From: Botryllus schlosseri
Lineage: Eukaryota > Chordata > Ascidiacea > Stolidobranchia > Styelidae
DNA length: 22,157 nucleotides
Reading direction: 5' to 3'
Assembly (NCBI GenBank): GCA_000444245.1
Contig: ATSW01007079.1
Coordinates: 1 to 22,157 of the forward strand
Part shown: piece after piece, positions 10,374 through 22,157 of the stretch
Numbering within the stretch: position 1 is the stretch's first letter
Layout: every line of letters begins with the position of its first letter
Program-made: the position numbers and the translations under genes
The notes under the pieces: model-generated
Databases searched by the model: none
Told to the model about the DNA's origin: nothing
The model's input: only the letters and a program-made list of their open reading frames with translations

Positions 10374-11848
10374 GTTAGTGAAATGATTTTGCCAGCTTCG
10401 ATTCGATGGCTGGATTACTCGACTCGCGCCCATTGGCCGTTTATGCGCTTCTCAACTGCATTTTCTGTTCTCTTGGCAATTCATTCTAGCATTCCCAAAG
10501 CATCTTTCCGGCATTTAAGGGCATTGCAAAATACCTTTTGATCGATTTCGTACAATTATTCATCCTTGACTATTTTGATACGTTGTATATTCGTGGAGGG
10601 CTTTTGACTATGAGCTATATATAGTTCGTTCCAAGCCAATATAATCTAGATTGTCCGTAGCGAGTCCAAAATCTCTTTGGTACAACACAGAGCCAGACGT
10701 GTTACTCCAAGAACTCATTCCCAACTTGCTGAATGTTAGCAGGCACCCTGCTTTTTATAACCGTCGAATTCGAATTAATCCGTTAATATTCTCACGGTGG
10801 GCGATGTCACATTCCCCTAAATCCGCGCAATTCACGTTCCGAATCGCACAATTAACCAATTTTCGCCGATATCCCCGGCCTATTCTGTCCCTTAATAAGT
10901 GCCCTTAATAATTGAATGACCGGTGACGGGGTAATCCTACCTACCTAACGTCGCCGGCCGTGTGAGATTAAGAAGCTTGAAATTTGGCAACGTAAAGGCA
11001 GAGTGCCAATTCCCGGTGGGCGCGGAGATTGATTGAAATTTTAGGATCGAAAATGACTGAAACATCCCTTTGCTGCGGCCGCACGCCAAAACTCTTGTAG
11101 ACCGCGTACTATGACGGCGGTGCCCATTATCATAGTAATTACGCATGCGTGTTTAGAGTGGTAAATATTATGGTGTCCGCGGGGTTATTTTTGTTAGTTG
11201 GCATTCGTATCGACGCCCATTTTTAGCTAGCTTGCCGCAAATACGTTATAAACCTTGTTGGATGCTTTTATCTTGATATCAACGCGGGGTATTGTAAATA
11301 CGTCAGCTGTCGGGACTTCGATAGAAAATCCGAGATGCCAAAAATGGATTAAACTGTACATGTACATTATGGATTGGTCTTTATCGCAATTAGTGAAGTG
11401 GATTTGGTACACGGAAGGTAGGAGGGGCAAACATTCATATTAAAGATGATTTAGTATTTTTCGATCATACCTAGTTCACTGGACTTTGTGACAATGCTAT
11501 GGATGACCACGGCTTCACATATATGTCATTTCCACTAATGTCCGTGGCCTTGTACTACATATATGTTGCGATGCAAGGCTTCCACTGTGAAAATACTATC
11601 GACAATGTAGTTTTCGATGATAAATTATCTCACAGTGACAAGAACGTATAATCTCAGTACTCGAAAATATTATCTCTCATTACACAACTCCAATCTTCGG
11701 AATAAATACCCGATTCAGATGCGAGCTCATTGTACCAAGCCTTATAGCTGCGATTGCAGCACAAGACACGGCGATATAGCGCACCATTTCTATTCTAACC
11801 GCTCTGCTCCGTGGCATACAACTAGTCGTACTAATTTGCGTTCAACAG

Positions 11849-14800
11849 GTTCGACTATACGCACAAGCGACAAAGTGGCGGGTCGGGACAGTTCGGACGT
11901 GTTATCGGATACATCGAGGTGAGTCGAATATAGCCGAGGTACAGCCACGGACCGTGGAGGTTTCATTTCTGTTGGTGTCTTGACAGCCTCTCGAACAAGA
12001 AAATTACACCAAGATCGAATTCAGAGATGATACGAAAGGCACAAACTTACCGCGGCAGTACATACCGGCAGTCAAAAAGGTAATTCGGAGAAGTTTGTCG
12101 TGGTTTAGATTTATAGCTCTGAGCTGGGGTTCAGTCTCAACATCTCTCAGTGTGTGCAGTATGTTTATATCTGTTTTGCGGAATCTTGACAATATGTAGA
12201 CCTGTCTAGCCTTATTACGGACCGTGACCAATCATGATCGATCGTTAGCAAGCATATAACGCGGGCGTAGCGGACAGGTTTTGCATCCTCTCCCTGTAAG
12301 AAAGATTTGGTCTTAAAATTGTGAAATCATTTTCTTTATGTTGTCATAGTTCAACCTTGATGGCATCCCGAACCTCACGAAAGGTAACAACAAACCACAA
12401 AAATTAAATAGACAACTTCCGTTACCATTATATTGGAATCTGAAAGAACTTCGTAATTAAATGAAAATTTGGCTGTCTTCACGCGGTTGTCCGGAATCGA
12501 GAATATAGAATTCAAGACAGCTCAAATCTGGCTTGTGCTAGAATTCGAGTATTGATGCCGAATGTGAAAGAATCTGCAGTCAGATCCAAAATCCTGATCC
12601 TCTCCGGCTCCGGACTCGGCCCGCCAATTTCTAAAGTTAGGTATTCACAGGCAATTAGAGTAATTTTAAGGCATGAAATCCTAGACTCTCACAATGAATA
12701 TTTCATGCATTAATTACTACATGATGCGTCTAATCTGAAAATTAACCGTTCCTTCTCCATATCGCCTTCCTGGTGTGTCGATAATCTTTCGGCAAATGTT
12801 CTTTTTCTATCTGAGTTCTTGCGCTGACAATCTCGATTTACAACTTGCCCCCATTTAACGTCTCGGGGGGTAAGTTATTTATCATCTACTGCAGTGGAAT
12901 TGTATGGTGCCGCCAGACTCGATATTTTCACTTTTCAGCCTTTTTTCGGGATAATTTTTGCTTGTTCCAGTGACAATTATACCGAGTTTCACTGCCAGGT
13001 GATAATAATACGTTTATTTTCCGTATCAAACCTGTACACGCCCATACTTATCAGAATCAGAATGCTTCAGAATAAATCTGAAAACCGATATTTTGGGACC
13101 ATGGCTGACTGCGATATATGTTGAAACACGCATTCCTGAATCAAGTTTCTGATATGACTAAACTGATATCCTTTCGCACTTTTTGGAAAGCGATTAGCGG
13201 CTATTATATTAACACATATTGCTGACTCTCATGCTGCCAAGATGGTCTCCTTGCTAGACTGTATAGGCATATTATTGTGCATTTTTCATTCCCAGGAGCA
13301 AAAAATGAAAGGCAAAATCGAATTTGCGATGCCGCAATTTTCTTTATTGATTCACGCGATCTGGAAATATGATAAGACGCGCGTGTATAAAGTCCATCGA
13401 GTTCTCCCGACACGGGAGGTATTCCGATTTCGAAACCACTTTATCTCCGTTACGTTCACTATTTGCCGGACAGCTCCTAATGCGCTACGCTGCAGAAATG
13501 ATTTTCGGGCGCAAATTTGCATGTTTTTCGTTAATCTGCACCGAGAATAAGAGACGGGTGAAACCGTTGTCGTGTTGGGTGCATTTGGTGGTATTTTGAT
13601 ATTGGAGCGTCGGCTTTGTCGCGGTTCAGGAGGCTATATCATCTCCAAGTATCATAGAAACGAGGATTAAATGGGCGTATAATATATTCCATCAAGGTTT
13701 TAATTTATAAGGTGTTTCATTGATATCACCGAACTTAACTAATGATTGTGTGCATGGCCAAACATAGGTATATGTTGTGTGTATATATGTAGGGGTAGGT
13801 CTTACAAGTAAAATTGACATTGTACATCATGCATTTCATGTACTGTACGTACAATCTTACATATTCGAATTTCAGTAAATTGTGTCATATGCCATGTAGT
13901 AGGCTTAATGTTCATATTACGATGCATTTCGTGATCAAAAACACTGTTAGCACTATAGGGCCTTTAGGTCAGTGGTTCCCAACCGTTTTTAGAGCCGTGG
14001 CCCAACTTCCGATTTAAAAATGTCCCGCGGTCAACCCATAAATTTAGTAAGCCGGTTACTTGAAAGAAAAAAGTCGAAGGTATTTCCGCGTGTGATAGTG
14101 TGTTGATCCGATAACCATTTTTCCATTAGATACCGAATTTTGTTAGTGCTTCGTCGCGGTTATTTTGTCAATAAGTACGTTTTTTCTTCATTTAATTACA
14201 ATTGACACGCGGTGGTAAAGGGCATCGCCGCGCGCGTGCGTGCTATCAGACTCGTGCCTCGCATCACGGCCAAGTCGCTACGGTCCGGCACTTCATGTTA
14301 TATATCTCTCAGCGGATCCCATGAGAGCGTAAATGTTGTGTAACGTGTCATATTGGAAATGTCACGTTTGTTTTTTGTAGAATAAAACACTTAATCTAAT
14401 TACGTGATTGAAAGGTCTCAGTTGGTGGCGCACAGCCTCGTAATGTGACTCGGGCGAATGTTTATCGCATGCCAAATATTTTATCCTGTGTTGATGCTCG
14501 TGTAGCTCCGTAAACAAAACTCCATTGGGTACAAAGATGCACTAACCTTGCTACTCAGATCCAATATAATGGGTATGTGGAAGAATTTAATCTTGAAGCA
14601 GCCAGACACATACTCTTCTCGACTGGCCGGCGGGTCTGGTGAGAATCGATTAATACGAAATTGCGAAGCAAACTAATGCGCGCTCCAATTCTGCTGTGCT
14701 GTGCGATATATTGTCGATCAGTGACGTCACAGAAGAATTACTGACTTTACACTGCCAACACATACAGTATGGTATATTTACAGACGCATGTTGCTATCGA

Positions 14801-17009
14801 TTCTGAACTTTATAAAAGTATATAAATCGTAGCAGCACGGTAGCGAAAGTTTGCATAAGTCCCAGTTCTAACATCCAAGCCTCCTCCAGGGCATGGTAGA
14901 GGACGCATCTGAAGTCGGTCCGCTGATAGGGGCGAAGATCAGGGGATATCGAGTTGTGGTTCAAGACGGCGCTCATCATTTGGTGGATTCGTCGGAGGTC
15001 GCCTTCAGGCTGGCTGGCCAGGGCGCTCTCAAACAAGGTGAGAGATGGTGTCTGAAGTAACGTATGTACGAGTACGTACGGTGTATTTCATCTGAGATTA
15101 TATTAGCAATGAAGTAGGCTACTTTTACTGTGTAGACTATAGTGCTGGAATCTGTAGGCTCAGTGTCTGTGTTAACTTACTACTTATGATTTCATAGCAC
15201 TTCCGTTAAGCATACTTTCCATGAATCATCAATTAGTAACGTTTAAATTGTTATCGTTTTTACGAAGTAAATCACGGCAATCACTGTACGGTACGGCTCG
15301 TGGCCTCGTGTTTCTGAACCATGCAAACAATTCGTAGTTGCGATCTGGAAATTTGCTCTGGGTCGACGCAGCCGAGGATTGTCTTCCTACAGTAGGATAT
15401 TATAGTTTTGGAAAGTGCCCGAGACGCCTGAAAAAGTAGCCCGCGACCACTTTGATTTGTGAACTTCCAAAAATGTCTCGCGCTAAAAGTGCAGCTAGCA
15501 ATCTATCAAGTATGCAATTGTGCATTCTACCATCCACAACCTACGATATCTTATAGGCCCCACGATATCGTACTGCTCGGACCATTTCCTCGATGACTGT
15601 GTCAATGTTGTGCGTGATGACAATCCTGCGGAATTGACCAAAACAGCATTGTCAGCTCGTGCTCAATTTTAAAAGAAACATGTGAATACTTGATTTTGCT
15701 CAAAGAGCTGTGAAATGGTAGCGGAAGTGTAGCGTGACAGCAAAATCACCGGACTGAGCGGTCCAACTTGATGAACCATCTTGATTACTCAGCAAAGTGG
15801 AAGTATTTCGATACCCGCCATCTTTACCTGTAATACCAGTACCACACTAACTGCAGCATCGCTAACCATGCGTAACAGTTAACCTGTACTGTTAGTATAG
15901 CAATCAACATTCGTCTCTTGTTCCCGGCCTTTTCAGCCATTGAAAGCAGTAACCTGGTCGTGTTGGAACCGGTCATGAAAGTGGAGATCACCATACCCTC
16001 GGAGTTTGAGCAAAACGCGACAGCCAGCATCTTGAAGCGCAAAGGAGACATTTACGATACTGACAACCTGGGCGAGTTAGCGACGCTGATTGCTAACGTG
16101 CCGTTGAACGACATGTTCGGCTACGCGACGGAATTGCGGTCTCTCACCGAGGTATGTGAAATTAGGCGGTGTGATTGGAATTACTGCCGGAAACATTCAT
16201 TTGGTGATTAACGACAGTCGGCTGATATATCGGTGGTAGTGCTGAGGACTCGAGTCTTCGGAAATATACTGACCCATTTAAATCACAAAATATCGACCAG
16301 TATTGTAAAACGTTATAACAAGAGGTGGTCAGTAACGAAGTATTTCTACTTTACGGAGCAATTTCTTCCAACTTGCACTATTCAAGTAGTTATGATTGTA
16401 GTATACTTCTACGTAACAGTATTCAATTATGTAGGAAAAATTAGGCTTACAATGCTTGTACCTGAGTAGAAATTTACATTACTTCTACGTGAGCCGGAGT
16501 ACCGGCGAAGACTAGCTTGATCATATCCCGTAAAAACTTGACGCAAATAGGCCTCGATTAGACCTAAGTTTGAGCATGGCGTTAAGGTCACTGCGTAATT
16601 CGGATAGGAATCGAAGATTTAGGAACTCCGAAGCCTCGTCATGTACTACGATCCCGTGAAATTTATGATCATTTTCACGCATATTGCGCATTTCGAGTAA
16701 TATTAAGGATTGAAATTTGTCCTTTCCCGGTCTGGTATTTTCAAGACTTGTTGCTACCATATTTTTGTACGGCGTGGCGTAGTAAACGGCATATAGCTGT
16801 CAGGCGTCGGCTGCCGTCTTCATGTCTCTGCGCTTGAGCTCTGTTGATAAACCGTCGTTTGACGTTTCTTTCAGGGTAAAGGCGAATACAGCATGGAGTA
16901 CAGTCACTACGCGCCGTGTCGGCCGGAAGTCGAAGAGAAACTCATCAAGGAGTACGCGGAAGAGAATGAAGCTAAAGCCCCTAAGAAAAAATCTGGAAAG
17001 AAGAAATAA
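11849..17009 (+). CDS. GFM1: Mitochondrial elongation factor G (EF-G1), C-terminal five exons; 5' part not in window
   Basis: EF-G1 is the mitochondrial GTPase that translocates the ribosome during elongation. Visible exons are 11849-11918, 11987-12079, 14890-15037, 15937-16151 and 16875-17009 (TAA). All are bounded by AG/GT and the phases agree, giving 219 residues plus stop, the length of the matching end of human GFM1. The first exon begins with [20 protein letters not shown], the start of domain IV. Then come [11 protein letters not shown], the [18 protein letters not shown] block, [28 protein letters not shown] (domain V) and [20 protein letters not shown], with a lysine-rich tail. GFM2 is less likely because the MFGY.TELRS and MEYS.Y segments match GFM1. 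Introns are 68, 2810, 899 and 723 nt. No stop or frameshift was seen. The preceding exon must end in phase 2. I searched for the GTPase motifs and the GELHL and FRET segments and found none in 1-11848. Confidence 0.93.
12080..14889 (+). other. Large GFM1 intron (2810 nt)
   Basis: Donor GTAATT after the IPAVKK exon, acceptor CTCCAG at 14889. It contains the hAT terminus at 13970 and a GTGACGTCAC palindrome at 14721. Open stretches near 12900-13600 look random. Confidence 0.75.
13970..14055. mobile_element. hAT-type DNA transposon terminus (fragment)
   Basis: CAGTGGTTCCCAACCG at 13970, followed by a GTGGCCCAACTT segment and CCCGCGGTCAACCCATAAA, closely resembles the terminal region of many non-autonomous hAT elements (CAGTGGTTCCCAACC...GACCCA). 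The preceding CTTTAGGT (13962-13969) would be the 8-bp target duplication. I found neither a matching inverted end nor a second copy of that octamer downstream, so this is probably a truncated fragment. It lies in the 2.8-kb intron of GFM1. Confidence 0.5.
15038..16874 (+). other. Last two GFM1 introns (15038-15936 and 16152-16874)
   Basis: Donors are GTGAGA and GTATGT; acceptors are TTTTCAG at 15936 and TTTCAG at 16874. The first holds nothing recognisable; the second contains the AGTA/TACTT-rich transposon-like fragment. They flank the 72-codon exon at 15937-16151. Confidence 0.8.
16325..16500. mobile_element. Non-autonomous DNA transposon-like fragment rich in AGTA/TACTT motifs
   Basis: The stretch contains AGTAACGAAGTATTTCTACT near its left side and CCTGAGTAGAAATTTACATT followed by ACTTCTACGTGAG on the right. 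These phrases resemble a family of non-autonomous elements (hAT-type by recollection) that are built from alternating AAGTA and TACTT words. It has no coding capacity and lies in the last GFM1 intron. Exact ends and target duplications are not visible. Confidence 0.35.
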
Positions 17010-17191
17010 TCCAGACGCTCGCTACAGGTTTAGCGGATCCCGCTTTACCACCGCTCTATATGGCCAGCGATTGGCTCTACAATGTTCGTCTGGCAGTGAT
17101 CGATGATCAAGATCACATCTGTACCAGCTCTTCTACGTGCGGAACTTAAGAACTTCCAAGTTCGCTATCTCGATAAAGTGAATACGAAGTC

Positions 17192-17197
17192 AATAAA
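17192..17197 (+). promoter_or_regulatory. Polyadenylation signal of GFM1
   Basis: A canonical AATAAA lies 183 bp after the GFM1 stop (17009) and before the convergent alpha-glucosidase stop. It is the only AATAAA on the plus strand in the 406-bp gap. Confidence 0.55.
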
Positions 17198-17408
17198 TAT
17201 GTCTCAGTATCAAGCTGGCGTTGTCTATTGCTCAACTATCGCTAAGATAGCACATTCAATCAGTGAAGTAGTCAGAATGATCATATTGCAAGGAACGATG
17301 TCTTGTTACAGTTATTTGCGATGACGGAACTACGCTGATTACGGCAAACAAATATCGCGTCACAATGTCGAAATTCGTAAATTATGAAGGCTACGTCATT
17401 GCGTTTGG

Positions 17409-17414
17409 TTTAAT
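17409..17414 (-). promoter_or_regulatory. Possible ATTAAA polyadenylation signal of the alpha-glucosidase gene
   Basis: On the minus strand ATTAAA begins one base after the TAA stop (17418-17416). I see no minus-strand AATAAA in 17010-17415, so this variant is the best candidate and would leave a 3' UTR of only a few tens of bases. Confidence 0.3.
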
Positions 17415-17415
17415 G

Positions 17416-22157
<4,742 letters not shown>

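Larger units (their letters stand above)
9631..11848. other. Region upstream of the secreted-protein gene and of the first visible GFM1 exon
   Basis: Holds the second copy of the 80-bp repeat (10086-10165), the E-box/CRE composite (10359-10373) and a palindrome CCAACTAGTTGG near 9862. I looked specifically for the GFM1 exon that should precede 11849 (GELHL..I, GKPKVAFRET) and did not find it. Open frames here carry no known domain. Confidence 0.5.

Noticed and set aside
10391-10430. TTCGATTCGA within a small stem, checked as a tRNA T-arm
   Set aside because: No acceptor stem, D-arm or A/B box could be matched around it.
10489-10525. IPKASFR reading that recalls the GKPKVAFRET segment expected just upstream of the first visible GFM1 exon
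   Set aside because: The glutamate and threonine of FRET and all flanking conserved residues are missing, and there is no donor in usable phase.

Overview
The window is nuclear DNA from an animal, most likely an invertebrate. It carries two conserved metazoan genes split by canonical GT-AG introns. Many of those introns are very short (56-77 nt), as is common in arthropods and other compact invertebrate genomes. CpG is not obviously depleted in non-coding DNA, and there are scraps of hAT-type DNA transposons and of a LINE. I cannot name the species or phylum with confidence.

Right-hand third. The end of a mitochondrial elongation factor G gene (GFM1) lies on the plus strand, with five exons between 11849 and 17009 that encode domain IV/V. 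It converges on the 3' end of a glycoside hydrolase family 31 alpha-glucosidase (lysosomal alpha-glucosidase/maltase type) on the minus strand. That gene is read in 16 exons from the right edge (22157) down to 17416, with both catalytic aspartates present. The two stop codons are 406 bp apart. A LINE 3' fragment sits antisense in one alpha-glucosidase intron, and hAT-like fragments sit in GFM1 introns.

Middle. A three-exon minus-strand gene (9630 down to 8259) encodes a predicted 159-residue secreted protein: signal peptide, acidic spacer, dibasic site, then seven cysteines ending in a CxC motif. I do not recognise it as a named family. The arrangement resembles cystine-knot growth factors or hormones, with a loose resemblance to PTTH/Trunk at the end. 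An ~80-bp direct repeat has one copy in its second intron and one upstream.

Left third. Positions 1-8258 hold no gene I can recognise. There is a cluster of AATCGATT motifs, a CpG-dense patch, several perfect hairpins and a few weakly supported exon-like stretches. The upstream exons of GFM1 (GTPase domain and domains II-III) were not found anywhere in the window. They either lie more than 11.8 kb upstream, which would nest the secreted-protein gene inside a GFM1 intron, or this is a partial copy.

Functionally the two conserved genes are unrelated: one acts in mitochondrial translation, the other in glycogen/maltose hydrolysis in the lysosome or gut. Nothing suggests co-regulation. All exon boundaries were read by eye from frame, homology and GT-AG signals, and were not checked by alignment or transcripts.
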